DNA of 64,000 nucleotides, taken from the NCBI RefSeq assembly GCF_051388915.1, contig NZ_JBPKBH010000030.1, forward strand, positions 1 through 64,000, given 5' to 3'. The DNA is from Yinghuangia sp051388915. GTDB lineage: Bacteria; Actinomycetota; Actinomycetes; Streptomycetales; Streptomycetaceae. The notes beneath the pieces are model-generated. The model saw only the letters and a list, made by a program, of their open reading frames with translations. It was not told where the DNA came from and searched no databases. The translations under genes and the position numbers were made by a program. Positions 1 to 7,912 of the stretch are shown here, piece by piece (the first letter of the stretch is position 1; the number at the start of each line of letters is the position of its first letter).

Positions 1-58
1 ACATCCAACCGGCGTCAGGCACCCCGAAGCCAACCGGCAACCCGGTCAACGTTTCCGG

Positions 59-1072
59 TCACAGCACTAGGTGGCGTCCTTCGATCAACTCCTGCAACGC
101 CGCGGGCGCGTGGTCGATGCCCTGGACGGTGGCATAGGGGAACCGGATCTGTTCCGTGTGCAGCCAGCGTGCGAACTGCTCGTCCCATTCGGCCGGGACA
201 TCGGGGTGGTCGGCGCCGCGGTAGCCGCGTAGTGCGATGCCCTGGACGATCAGTCGATAGCTGTCCACCGATGCCGGGGAACTTCCGCCCGCGCGGTCCC
301 CGGACAGCTGGCCCGACAACGCGCCGATCAGCGCGATGCGGGCGTTGGAACGCGCGACGGTGACGGCAGCGGTCAACTGGTCGCCACCCACGGTGTCCAC
401 AACCACGTCCAGCCCGTCCGGCGCGGCCCCGACCAGCAGGTCCGCGAAAGGTGCCGACCCGGGTACGACAACCGCATCGAAGGCGAACTCGTCGCGCAGC
501 CGCGCGGCCTTGGCCGCGGAACGGGTGCTCCCGATCACGCGCCCGGCACCGAGCAGTCGGGCGATCTGCCCTGCCAGCACGCCGGTTGCCCCTGCCGCTC
601 CGCTGACGAATACGGTGTCGCCCGTTCGGACCGGTGCCAGGCGGGTGAGTGCCCCGTACGCCGCCGAGCCCGTCGACAGGTGTGCCACCGGATCCGGGAA
701 CGCCCCGCTCGCCGTAGAGCAGTGGTCGGCCGCAAGCACGGCGAACTCCCGCCAGCCGTCCAGGTGTACGACCTCGTCGCCCGGCCGCAGTCCGACGCCC
801 TCGCCCACCGCGACCACCTCGCCCAACGCCGGGCCGAACAACGTGTCGCCGGAACGCAGCGGCGGCAGAGGGACACCGTCGGTCTCGTCCCCCATCAAGG
901 TGCGCAGCCCGGGAAATACGAGGAAGTAGCGGTTTCTGACGACCACTTCCCCGGGGCCCGGCGCGCGCAGCGGCATCTCGGCCACCAGGAGGTCGCTGTC
1001 GGCGGGCAGGCCGCGTGGCTGCGCGACGAGTTGGACCTCGCGAGATGTACGGGGGACCGCGGGCAGGCTCAT
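59..1072 (-). CDS. NADP-dependent MDR oxidoreductase (quinone/enone reductase-like)
   Basis: Medium-chain dehydrogenase/reductase of 337 residues, probably reducing quinones or activated C=C bonds with NADPH in the cytoplasm. The N-terminal GroES-like half begins with MSLPAVPRTSREVQLVAQ and resembles the prostaglandin reductase/CurA branch. The Rossmann half carries a glycine-rich loop (VSGAAGATGVLAGQIARLLG). No catalytic or structural zinc ligand cluster is visible. I chose the internal ATG at 1072 over an in-frame start about 100 bases upstream because AGGAG lies some 10 bases before it, and because the extra N-terminus would be low-complexity. It is divergent from the SDR gene at 1386. Substrate unknown. 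Confidence 0.85.
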   Translation of the reverse strand: MSLPAVPRTSREVQLVAQPRGLPADSDLLVAEMPLRAPGPGEVVVRNRYFLVFPGLRTLMGDETDGVPLPPLRSGDTLFGPALGEVVAVGEGVGLRPGDEVVHLDGWREFAVLAADHCSTASGAFPDPVAHLSTGSAAYGALTRLAPVRTGDTVFVSGAAGATGVLAGQIARLLGAGRVIGSTRSAAKAARLRDEFAFDAVVVPGSAPFADLLVGAAPDGLDVVVDTVGGDQLTAAVTVARSNARIALIGALSGQLSGDRAGGSSPASVDSYRLIVQGIALRGYRGADHPDVPAEWDEQFARWLHTEQIRFPYATVQGIDHAPAALQELIEGRHLVL

Positions 1073-1385
1073 GGGGGTGGACTCCTCGGGACGAGTGCGG
1101 TGCCGCGCCACCCCGACGTCCGGCCGTGGCGCCGCGGCGACGCTAAACCCTGACGCGCGGGTCAGGGGCAAGCGTGGCGTCGCTTCCGCGTTCGTCCGAA
1201 GGACACCTCACGGGCGGTGGGCCAAAGGGGAGGGACGCCGGCAACCCGGGTGAAGGCGTCGATGTCACAGACCGGTGGACTGGGCTGTCTCGGGAACGGA
1301 GGCGTGCGGCTGCGGCCCGGGGGTGGCCTCCTCTGGGCCTGACCGGCCGTGACCGGCGGGCGTACGGCGACCTAGGACGATGATC
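1073..1385. other. Intergenic region between divergent oxidoreductase genes
   Basis: About 310 bases with no convincing gene. It contains a 7-bp inverted repeat CCCTGAC-N6-GTCAGGG at 1148-1167, placed about 75 bases upstream of the minus-strand gene, which could be an operator. An AGGA ribosome-binding motif at 1374-1377 serves the plus-strand gene. Short reading frames here have no recognisable product. Confidence 0.5.
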
Positions 1386-2081
1386 ATGCGTGTTGCGGTA
1401 TTTGGGGCTAATGGCCCGACGGGGCGTTTGCTTGTGGCTCAGGCGGTGGATGCCGGGCATGAGGTGGTTGCGGTGACGCGGCAGCCGGAGGGGTTCCCGG
1501 TGCGGCGTGAGGGGTTGGAGGTCGCGGGGGCCGACGTGTTGAGTGCGGAGGCCGTGGACGGGGTTGTGACCGGGTGCGATGCGGTGTTGTCGACGCTTGG
1601 GGTTCCCGCGGGGAAGAAGCCGATTGATACGTACTCGCGCGGGGTCGCGAACATCGTGGACGCGATGAAGCGGCATGGGGTGCGGCGGCTGGCGGTGGTG
1701 AGTTCCAGTGGCGTGGATCCGCAGCCTTACAGCGATGGCGGGTTCCTGTTCAACCGGCTGCTGCTGCCTTATGTCACGCGGGTGTTGGGCAAGACGATGT
1801 ACGACGACATGCGCCGCATGGAGGCGCTCGTCCGGGACAGTGGGTTGGACTGGACGATCGTTCGGCCGAGCGGGCTGTACCACCTGCCCGCGGCCACTGA
1901 GTACACCGTGGTCGAGGGGCACGCCGACGCGCGGTTCACGGCTCGTGTGGACCTGGCCGCATGCATGCTGGCTCTGGTGGATGACGATCGTTATGTCGGC
2001 GGCACGGTCAGCGTGGTCACCACTGCGGACAATCCCACGATGCTTCAGTGGATTCGGCGTGAGGCGATGGCGAAGCGGTGA
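1386..2081 (+). CDS. NAD(P)-binding atypical SDR family protein
   Basis: A 231-residue Rossmann-fold protein beginning MRVAVFGANGPTG, with the GxxGxxG-type dinucleotide loop in the first 13 residues. It belongs to the atypical short-chain dehydrogenases (NmrA/BLVRB-like), which reduce flavins or bilins or act as redox sensors. A serine-rich strand (VVSSSGVDPQPYSDGG) follows the second beta-alpha unit, and no classical YxxxK is evident. An ATG lies two codons upstream (1380), but AGGA at 1374-1377 is correctly spaced only for 1386. The gene converges on the NDH-2-like gene; a strong hairpin follows at 2188-2220. Substrate unknown. Confidence 0.85.
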   Translation: MRVAVFGANGPTGRLLVAQAVDAGHEVVAVTRQPEGFPVRREGLEVAGADVLSAEAVDGVVTGCDAVLSTLGVPAGKKPIDTYSRGVANIVDAMKRHGVRRLAVVSSSGVDPQPYSDGGFLFNRLLLPYVTRVLGKTMYDDMRRMEALVRDSGLDWTIVRPSGLYHLPAATEYTVVEGHADARFTARVDLAACMLALVDDDRYVGGTVSVVTTADNPTMLQWIRREAMAKR

Positions 2082-2134
2082 GGGGGCGTTCCCTCAAGAG
2101 ACCGCCTCGGGCTCGTCGTTTGCGGTTCAGGTGC

Positions 2135-2186
2135 GGCGGGACCGCACAGCGGTCGGCCATGGGCGGGACCGCACAGCGGTCGGCCA
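2135..2186. repeat. 25-bp direct repeat, two tandem copies
   Basis: Two perfect copies of a 25-base unit at 2135-2159 and 2162-2186, separated by two bases. Each contains the small palindrome ACCGC-N3-GCGGT. It lies between convergent genes just before a terminator hairpin. The arrangement could be a paired protein-binding site or a duplication product. Confidence 0.8.
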
Positions 2187-2187
2187 C

Positions 2188-2220
2188 GTCGGCAGCCGCT
2201 CCCACACAGTGGCTGCCGAC
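2188..2220. terminator. Bidirectional hairpin between convergent genes
   Basis: Perfect 10-bp arms GTCGGCAGCC and GGCTGCCGAC with a 13-base loop, midway between the stop codons of the SDR gene (2081) and the NDH-2-like gene (2255). The position fits intrinsic termination for both. There is no T tract, as is usual in high-GC actinobacteria. Confidence 0.65.
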
Positions 2221-2254
2221 ATGACCGTTGCCGGGTGCTTCGCAGGGCGGTTCC

Positions 2255-3433
2255 TCATGCGGCCGGCTGGTGGGTGGCGCGGCCGCCCTTGGAGACGATG
2301 GTGGTGGCGTTCACGCGCTTGCTCCAGCCGAAGGTCTTGATCGGGCTGCCGCTGACGAACTCCTTGTACATGACGGCGGTTCGGCCGGTGAGGCGCATGC
2401 GGCGCGGGGTCTCGTCGGCCTTGGTGAACTGGATGACCGCGTCGCGGCGGCCGAGGCTCAGCGGCTCGTGGAAGTAGCCGAAGCGGAACGGCTTGGCGGC
2501 CTTGCCGCGGATCAGCCGGGCGATCGTGTCGGCGGTGTACTGGGCCGTGGGCAGGCCGCTCTGGCAGGTGCCGTGGAGCTGCCCGAAGTCCATCTGCACG
2601 GCTGCGGCGTCGCCGACGGCGTGGATCTGCGGGTGGGACACCGACCGCAGCGTGGCGTCGACGGTGATCAGGCCGCGGTCGTCGGTGGCGATCCCGGAGG
2701 CGGCGGCCAGCGGGGACACCTTGACGCCGGTCGTCCACAGGGTGGCGTCCGAGGGGAGCGTCCGGCCGTCGGCGAGTTCGACGGCGTCGGGCAGCACCTT
2801 GGTGATGCGGGCGCCGGTGACGACGGTGATGCCGAGGCGGTCCATCGCGCGGTGCAGGTACGCGCGGGCCTTCGGGCCCAGCATGCCGCCGGGCTCGTTC
2901 GTGCTGACCAGGGTGACGTGCAGGCCGGGGTGGCTCTCGGCGATCTCGGTGGCCGCCTCGATCCCGGTCGGCCCGCCGCCGCCGACCACGACCGTGCCGC
3001 CGGACGCCGCGACCTCGGCGAGCCGCGCGGCGAACCGTCCCGCGGTCTCCGGGCTGTTGAGGGTGAACGCGTGGGTGTCGGCACCGGGGACCCTGCCGGT
3101 GTCGGTCGAGCTGCCCAGCGCGTACACGAGTGTGTCGTACGCGAGCACTTCGGTGTCGTCCACGGTGACCCGCCTGGCCTCGGGGTCGATCGCGGTCGCG
3201 TAGCCCTGCACGAACGTGACGCCGGTCCCGTCCAGGATCTCGGGGATCCGGTGATACGCCAGCTCCTGCCCGGCGGCGATCTGGTGCATCCGCAGGCGCT
3301 CGACGAAGCGTTCGGACGGGTTGACCAGCGTGATCCGGACGTCCGTCCGGCGGGTGCGGTGGGCCAGCCGGATCGCGGTGAACATGCCCGTGTAGCCGGC
3401 ACCGACAACGACGACGTGGTGGCTGGTGTTCAT
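2255..3433 (-). CDS. NDH-2-like NAD(P)/FAD-dependent oxidoreductase
   Basis: A 392-residue flavoprotein of the pyridine nucleotide-disulfide oxidoreductase superfamily, closest in layout to type II NADH dehydrogenases. The N-terminal FAD loop is VVVVGAGYTGM (residues 7-17). A central NAD(P) loop reads VVVGGGGPTGIEAATE, and a C-terminal FAD contact reads HAVGDAAAV. There is no redox-active CxxC, so a disulfide reductase is unlikely. The start at 3433 has GGGGAGGA upstream; an in-frame ATG 26 codons earlier has no support. The gene is divergent from the epimerase/ECF41 operon and has its own ECF41-like promoter at 3484-3510, suggesting it is part of that sigma factor's regulon. Confidence 0.85.
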   Translation of the reverse strand: MNTSHHVVVVGAGYTGMFTAIRLAHRTRRTDVRITLVNPSERFVERLRMHQIAAGQELAYHRIPEILDGTGVTFVQGYATAIDPEARRVTVDDTEVLAYDTLVYALGSSTDTGRVPGADTHAFTLNSPETAGRFAARLAEVAASGGTVVVGGGGPTGIEAATEIAESHPGLHVTLVSTNEPGGMLGPKARAYLHRAMDRLGITVVTGARITKVLPDAVELADGRTLPSDATLWTTGVKVSPLAAASGIATDDRGLITVDATLRSVSHPQIHAVGDAAAVQMDFGQLHGTCQSGLPTAQYTADTIARLIRGKAAKPFRFGYFHEPLSLGRRDAVIQFTKADETPRRMRLTGRTAVMYKEFVSGSPIKTFGWSKRVNATTIVSKGGRATHQPAA

Positions 3434-3483
3434 CTCGTCCTCCCCAGTTCGGGCACCGGCCTCGGTGCCGGTGACGCCTATGG

Positions 3484-3510
3484 GACAGACGGCTCCGTCC
3501 GGACGTGACA
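3484..3510 (-). promoter_or_regulatory. ECF41-type promoter for the flavoprotein gene
   Basis: Reading on the minus strand: TGTCACG (3510-3504), a 16-base spacer, then TGTC (3487-3484). The ECF41 promoter signature as I recall it from the literature is TGTCACA, 16 bases, CGTC. The element lies about 50 bases before the start codon at 3433. It matches the plus-strand element at 3565-3591 in hexamer and spacing. Confidence 0.6.
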
Positions 3511-3518
3511 AGTCGTCG

Positions 3519-3536
3519 ATGTGATGCAGGTCACAT
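3519..3536. promoter_or_regulatory. CRP/FNR-like palindrome between the divergent promoters
   Basis: ATGTGA-N6-TCACAT is a perfect inverted repeat with the half-site and spacing typical of CRP-family regulators. It lies between the two ECF41-like promoters, just upstream of the minus-strand -35. A CRP-family protein or another regulator with TGTGA half-sites could control both directions. Confidence 0.5.
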
Positions 3537-3564
3537 TGATTCGGACGGTCTTGGGCCGCGCCGG

Positions 3565-3591
3565 TGTCACAGCCGAACCTGCTGTCCGGTC
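3565..3591 (+). promoter_or_regulatory. ECF41-type promoter for the epimerase-sigma operon
   Basis: TGTCACA (3565-3571), exactly 16 bases, then GGTC (3588-3591). The -35 is a full match to the recalled ECF41 consensus and the -10 matches three of four bases (consensus CGTC). It lies 85 bases upstream of the ATG at 3676, in the expected position for autoregulation of the ECF41 factor encoded in this operon. Confidence 0.65.
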
Positions 3592-3675
3592 CCGAGAAGT
3601 GACGGGGAATTCGCCGGACCGCGTGGGAGACACGGGTCGCCGGGCTTGGAACGAACCGAGAGGAAGGGGATCACC

Positions 3676-4608
3676 ATGCGAGTGTTCGTGGCGGGTGGTA
3701 CGGGAGTGCTGGGACGGCGCCTGGTTTCGCGTCTGGTCGCCGGCGGGCACCAGGTGACGGCGACGACGACCTCGGCGGCGCGGCTGGACGAGCTGGCGCG
3801 CCTCGGGGCCGACGGAGTCGTGATGGACGGCCTGGATCCGCTGTCGGTCGGTGAGGCGGTCGCCGCGGCGCGGCCGGAGGTGGTCGTCCACCAGATGACG
3901 GCGATCGGCCCCGCGCATTCCGGCAAGCCGGACATCAAGAACTTCGACAAGTGGTTCGCGCTGACGACCCGGCTGCGGACCGAGGGCACCGACAACCTGC
4001 TCGCCGCCGCGGAGGCGGCCGGCGCGGAGCACTTTGTGGCGCAGAGCTACGCGAGTTGGAACGGGATCCGGCAGGGCGGCTGGGTGAAGTCCGAGGAGGA
4101 CCCGTTGGATCTGATCGAGGGAACGAAGGCGCAACCGGGCATGGCGGCGATCCGGTACCTGGAGGAAGCGGTCCTGGGAGCGGGCGGCGCGGTGCTGCGG
4201 TACGGCGCCCTCTACGGCCCCGGCGCCACGGACGACCAGGTGGAGCTGGTCCGGAAACGGCAGTTCCCGCTGGTCGGATCGGGCGAGGGACACTGCTCGT
4301 GGCTGCACCTCGACGACGCCGCGAGCGCGACCGTGCTCGCCGTGGAGCAGCGGGCGCGGGGCGTCTACAACATCGTGGACGACGAACCGGCCCCGGCGAA
4401 CGCGTGGTTGCCGTATCTCGCCGAGTGCGCCGGAGGCAAGCGTCCGATGCGCGTCCCGGTGTGGCTGGCGCGCCTGCTGGCCGGCAAGGTCGCGGTCACG
4501 ATGATGACGGAGGGACGCGGCTTCTCCAACGCGAAGGCGAAGCGCGAACTGGGGTGGGTGCCGCGGTATCCGTCGTGGCGCCAGGGGTTCCGGGAGGCGC
4601 TGGCATGA
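3676..4608 (+). CDS. NAD-dependent epimerase/dehydratase family protein
   Basis: A 310-residue extended-SDR protein beginning MRVFVAGGTGVLGRRL, with the GGTGVLG dinucleotide loop at residues 6-12. The middle strand QSYASWNG occupies the place of the usual catalytic Tyr region, but a clean YxxxK is not seen. An AGGAAGGGGA ribosome-binding site precedes the ATG, so the upstream in-frame extension was dropped. The stop overlaps the next start as ATGA, so translation is coupled to the sigma factor. ECF41 genes are commonly linked to a carboxymuconolactone decarboxylase, oxidoreductase or epimerase; this is the epimerase version. Substrate unknown. Confidence 0.85.
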   Translation: MRVFVAGGTGVLGRRLVSRLVAGGHQVTATTTSAARLDELARLGADGVVMDGLDPLSVGEAVAAARPEVVVHQMTAIGPAHSGKPDIKNFDKWFALTTRLRTEGTDNLLAAAEAAGAEHFVAQSYASWNGIRQGGWVKSEEDPLDLIEGTKAQPGMAAIRYLEEAVLGAGGAVLRYGALYGPGATDDQVELVRKRQFPLVGSGEGHCSWLHLDDAASATVLAVEQRARGVYNIVDDEPAPANAWLPYLAECAGGKRPMRVPVWLARLLAGKVAVTMMTEGRGFSNAKAKRELGWVPRYPSWRQGFREALA

Positions 4609-5618
4609 CGGGGAAGGCCGAGGAGTTCCAGGAGCTGCGCCCCCTGCTGTTCGCCATCGCGTACCGCCTCCTCGGCAGCGTCGTCGAGGCGGAGGACGCC
4701 GTCCAGGAGACCTGGCTGCGCTACGCGCGCACCGAGACGCGGCCCGTGTCGGTGAAGGCCTTTCTGTCGGCGGCCGTCACCCGGGTCAGCCTCAACGTGC
4801 TGGCCTCGGCGCGCGTCCGGCGGGAGGCGTACGTCGGACAGTGGCTGCCCGAGCCGCTGCTCGACGACCCGTACCAGGACCCGGAGCGCTCGGCGGAGCT
4901 CGCCGACTCGGTGTCGATGGCGGCGCTGCTGCTCCTGGAGCGGCTGACCCCGCTGGAGCGTGCGGTCTTCGTGCTGCGCGAGGTCTTCGGCTTCGGTTTC
5001 CAGGAGATCGCCGAGGTCGTGGACCGGTCCGAGGCCGCGTGCCGGCAGTTGGCGGTACGCGCCCGCAGGCACATGGACGACGGCAGGCCGCGGTTCTCGG
5101 CGGATCGTAAGGAGCGTGAGGAGTTGTCCGCGCGGTTCTTCGACGCGCTGCGCGACGGCGATGTGGCAGGGCTGCGCGGACTCCTCGCCGCCGACGTGCG
5201 GATGACCTGGGACACCGATGGCACGCTCCCGCAGGTCCCCGGCGGCGTCTTCGGCGCCGAGAAGGTCACGCGCATGCTCACCGCGACCGCGCCCGGATGG
5301 ATCGCAGCGGGTGCGAAGGTCGAACGGCGCGAGGTCAACGGCCAGTCGGGCGCGCTCGTGCTCGACGCCCAGGGCGGCGTCCTCGCGGTCATGGTCCTGG
5401 ATGTTCTGGACGGACGCATCGACCGCATCCGCACGGTCGTTACTCCCGCGAAGCTCACGCACCTGCGCCCGAACCGCGCGGCGCCGAACCTCGCCGCGGA
5501 CGCAACTCCGAGCCGAGCCGCCGATGCAACTCCGGGCTGCGCCGCGGACGCAGCTCCGAGCGAACAGCACTCAGGACGCCGCGCAGGCGGCCAAGGCGTC
5601 GACGAAGTCCCGGGCTGA
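4605..5618 (+). CDS. ECF41-group RNA polymerase sigma factor with fused SnoaL-like domain
   Basis: A 337-residue ECF sigma factor. Region sigma2 spans about residues 10-72 and sigma4 about 105-160. The linker carries WLPEP (80-84), a hallmark of ECF41. A SnoaL/NTF2-like C-terminal domain (165-280) ends with TPAKL (280-284), the counterpart of the conserved NPDKL motif. In this group the fused domain replaces an anti-sigma factor and modulates activity. The group's DGGG-type motif appears degenerate (around DTDGTLPQ, 203-210). After residue 295 the tail is a short imperfect repeat (AADATP-like, three times) that overlaps the 3' end of the convergent LysR gene by 48 bases. It overlaps the epimerase stop by 4 bases. 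Confidence 0.9.
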   Translation: MTGKAEEFQELRPLLFAIAYRLLGSVVEAEDAVQETWLRYARTETRPVSVKAFLSAAVTRVSLNVLASARVRREAYVGQWLPEPLLDDPYQDPERSAELADSVSMAALLLLERLTPLERAVFVLREVFGFGFQEIAEVVDRSEAACRQLAVRARRHMDDGRPRFSADRKEREELSARFFDALRDGDVAGLRGLLAADVRMTWDTDGTLPQVPGGVFGAEKVTRMLTATAPGWIAAGAKVERREVNGQSGALVLDAQGGVLAVMVLDVLDGRIDRIRTVVTPAKLTHLRPNRAAPNLAADATPSRAADATPGCAADAAPSEQHSGRRAGGQGVDEVPG

Positions 5619-6452
5619 TTCCGGAACTTGGCCGGTCCGCAGCGCGACGTACACGTTGCGCACCGGTGGATCCACAAGTGGCCGTACGACCAAGTCCGGG
5701 CGGAGCGACGGGACCAGAAGACCGGGCGCGAGGGCCACGCCGTGCCCGGCCGCGACGAACGCCTGCTTGCCCAGCCAGCTTCCGCACTCGATGTCGATGC
5801 GCGGCGCGAATCCGGCGCGGGCGCACGCGGCGGTGAGCACCGACGCGGCGCCCGCGTAGTCCTCCACCCAGGTGTCGTCGGCGAGTTCGGCGAGGTCGAC
5901 GGTGTCGCGCCCGACGAGCGGATGGTCGGACGGCAGCAGGCAGAAGAGGTCGTCGTCCGCGAGGTGCGTCATCGCGACCCCGTCGTGCGCGGGTACGCCC
6001 GGCGGGTAGTCGGTGATGACGGCCACGTCGAGGTCGCCGTCCAGCAGTCGCGGCAGCAGCTTCGGGGTGACGTCCTCGGCGAACGCGACGCGCACGTGCG
6101 GGTGTTCGGCGGCGAAAGCGGTCAGCGCACTCGGCAGCAGTCCGGCGGCGACCGAGGGCACCGCGCCGACGTGGAGACGGGTGATCGCGTGTGTGCGCGA
6201 GGCGGCGACGTCGCGTTCGGCGCGTTCGAGGCGGCGCAGGATGAGGACGGCGTGGTCGTGCAGGGCCTCACCGGCCGGGGTGGGGCGTACGCCGCGGGCG
6301 TGCCGCTCCAGGAGCGCGGTCTTCAGCTCCGCCTCCAGGCCGGCGATCTGGCGGGACAGCGCGGACTGGCTGTAGCCCAGGCGCAGCGCGGCCGCGCTGA
6401 TCGAGCCGTCGCGGCAGACCGCGCAGAAGGCCCGGAGGCCGCTGATGTCCAT
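5571..6452 (-). CDS. LysR family transcriptional regulator
   Basis: A 293-residue LysR regulator. The N-terminal winged helix-turn-helix (about residues 3-60) includes the family pattern AALRLGYSQSALSRQIAGLEAEL. The rest is a periplasmic-binding-like effector domain. It is divergent from ridA (6547), and the 94-base spacer holds a perfect T-N11-A palindrome at 6472-6492, so it probably regulates the RidA/dehydrogenase pair and itself. The 3' end overlaps the convergent ECF41 gene by 48 bases. The inducer is unknown. Confidence 0.9.
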   Translation of the reverse strand: MDISGLRAFCAVCRDGSISAAALRLGYSQSALSRQIAGLEAELKTALLERHARGVRPTPAGEALHDHAVLILRRLERAERDVAASRTHAITRLHVGAVPSVAAGLLPSALTAFAAEHPHVRVAFAEDVTPKLLPRLLDGDLDVAVITDYPPGVPAHDGVAMTHLADDDLFCLLPSDHPLVGRDTVDLAELADDTWVEDYAGAASVLTAACARAGFAPRIDIECGSWLGKQAFVAAGHGVALAPGLLVPSLRPDLVVRPLVDPPVRNVYVALRTGQVPESARDFVDALAACAAS

Positions 6453-6471
6453 GGCGCGAGTCTAGAACAGA

Positions 6472-6509
6472 GATATGCGTCAGACACATATCAAGCATGC
6501 AAGACATGC
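6472..6509. promoter_or_regulatory. LysR-type operator (two adjacent palindromes)
   Basis: GATATG-N9-CATATC (6472-6492) is a perfect inverted repeat containing the T-N11-A core of LysR recognition sites. Three bases later GCATG-N5-CATGC (6495-6509) is a second perfect inverted repeat. A strong recognition site next to a weaker activation site is the usual LysR arrangement. Both lie between the divergent LysR and ridA starts, in a locally AT-rich segment. Confidence 0.7.
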
Positions 6510-6546
6510 GCTGGTGAAATGACGGCCGGCCGACCACCATGGCCGT

Positions 6547-6969
6547 ATGACATCCCCGCAGCTCACCCACATCACCGAGCCGGAAGGCGTCGCGCCCGGC
6601 ACCGGATATACGCACGTCGTCGTCGGGTCCGGGCGGCTCGCCGTCATCTCCGGGCAGGTGGCTTACGACGAGAACGGCAAGCTCGTCGGGCGCGGCGACC
6701 CGGAGGCGCAGACCCGCCAGGTGTTCGAGAACCTGCGCCGCTGCTTGGCCGCCGTCGGTGCGACTTTCGACCACGTCGTCAAGTTCACGCACTTCGTGAC
6801 GGACTTCGAGCACATCGGCATCGTGCGCACGGTGCGCGACGAGCACGTGAACACCCATCGGCCGCCCGCGAGTTCCGCCGTCCAGGTGGTACGCCTCTTC
6901 GACCCGGAGCTGATCGTCGAGATCGAGGCCCTGGTGCTGCTCCCCGACGATGCGGAGCGTGTCCGGTGA
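6547..6969 (+). CDS. RidA family protein (reactive enamine/imine deaminase)
   Basis: A 140-residue RidA/YjgF-like protein, slightly longer than the usual 130. Family landmarks are visible: the SGQV strand, the segment QTRQVFENLRRCLAAVGATFDHVVKFTHFVTD, and the C-terminal IVEIEALVLLP strand. RidA proteins are trimers that hydrolyse reactive enamines or imines released by PLP enzymes or amino acid oxidases. The classic catalytic arginine region is replaced by RPPASSAV, so substrate may differ from canonical RidA. The stop overlaps the next start (GTGA), so the two are co-translated. Confidence 0.88.
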   Translation: MTSPQLTHITEPEGVAPGTGYTHVVVGSGRLAVISGQVAYDENGKLVGRGDPEAQTRQVFENLRRCLAAVGATFDHVVKFTHFVTDFEHIGIVRTVRDEHVNTHRPPASSAVQVVRLFDPELIVEIEALVLLPDDAERVR

Positions 6970-7844
6970 GGGTGGCGGTGTGCGGACTCGGGCGCATGGG
7001 CCGGGCGTTCGCGGGGGCGCTGGTTGCGGACGGCCACGACGTGACGGGGTGGAACCGTACGCCGCGTGCCGTCGAGGGCGTCCGTACCGCCGCGACGGCC
7101 GCCGAGGCGGTGCGCGGTGCCGAGGCCGTCGTCGTGATGGTGTTCGACGGACCGGCGGCCGAATCGGTCCTGTCGGGCCTTGAGGGCGTGCTGTCCGGAG
7201 GCGCGCTCGCGCCGGGCGCCCTCGTGGTGAACGCGACGACGCTGAGCCCCGACGAGTCCCGAGCGCTCGCGGCCGGAGCGGCCCGCGCGGGGGCACGTTA
7301 CGTCGAGGCGCCCGTCCTCGGCTCGGTCCCGGCCGTGCGCTCCGGCACCGTGCAAGTACTCCTCGGCGGCACCGAGCAGGACGTGGCGGCGGCCGAACCG
7401 GTGCTGCACGCCTGGTCGTACGCCGGTACGCGCCGCCACGTCGGACCGGTCGGCTCCGCGTCCGCGCTCAAGCTGGCCGCGAACCTCACCCTCGGCGCCG
7501 CTGTGGCGGGCCTCCACGACGCGGTACGGCTGGGCGAACACCTGGGTCTGCGACGCGCCGACGTCCTGGACGTCGTGCAACGCGGCGTCCTCGGACGCCT
7601 GGTCGAGGGGAAGCGAACGAGGCTGGACGACGAGGACTACACGGGGGCGGACTTCACGCTCGGTGCGCTGGCGAAGGACCTCGCGTTGGCCGTCGGCCAG
7701 TGCGGAGACGCCCTGCCGGTGACCGCCGCGGCCCGCCGACTCGTCGAGGAAGCCGCGGTCGCAAACGGAGAGTTGGACATCGCCGGCCTCGGCGCCTCAG
7801 GCGTCCGCGAAAAAAATCCGCCGAGTAGCGATGAGTCTCGATGA
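6966..7844 (+). CDS. NAD(P)-dependent beta-hydroxyacid dehydrogenase family protein
   Basis: A 292-residue member of the 6-phosphogluconate/3-hydroxyisobutyrate dehydrogenase superfamily. The N-terminal loop is VCGLGRMGRAFAGAL. The substrate-binding region EAPVLGSVPAVRSG matches the family's DAPVSGG block. The catalytic-lysine helix SASALKLAANLTLG retains the lysine, arguing against an imine reductase, in which that residue is changed. The GTG start overlaps the RidA stop. Together with RidA and the LysR regulator it suggests oxidation of a hydroxy or amino acid with clean-up of an imine by-product. Substrate unknown. Confidence 0.85.
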   Translation: MRVAVCGLGRMGRAFAGALVADGHDVTGWNRTPRAVEGVRTAATAAEAVRGAEAVVVMVFDGPAAESVLSGLEGVLSGGALAPGALVVNATTLSPDESRALAAGAARAGARYVEAPVLGSVPAVRSGTVQVLLGGTEQDVAAAEPVLHAWSYAGTRRHVGPVGSASALKLAANLTLGAAVAGLHDAVRLGEHLGLRRADVLDVVQRGVLGRLVEGKRTRLDDEDYTGADFTLGALAKDLALAVGQCGDALPVTAAARRLVEEAAVANGELDIAGLGASGVREKNPPSSDESR

Positions 7845-7912
7845 CGCCTCCGGTCTAACCCTTCGACAGCAGCGAACAACTCGCGGATACCGCGGATACC
7901 TCGGAGGGTGAC

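Noticed and set aside
3519..3536. Reading the palindrome as an ECF41 -35 pair.
   Set aside because: TGTGA half-sites do not match TGTCACA and no correctly spaced -10 follows; better described as a CRP-like operator.
6966..7844. Imine reductase, given the adjacent RidA.
   Set aside because: The catalytic lysine helix of beta-hydroxyacid dehydrogenases is retained, whereas imine reductases replace it.
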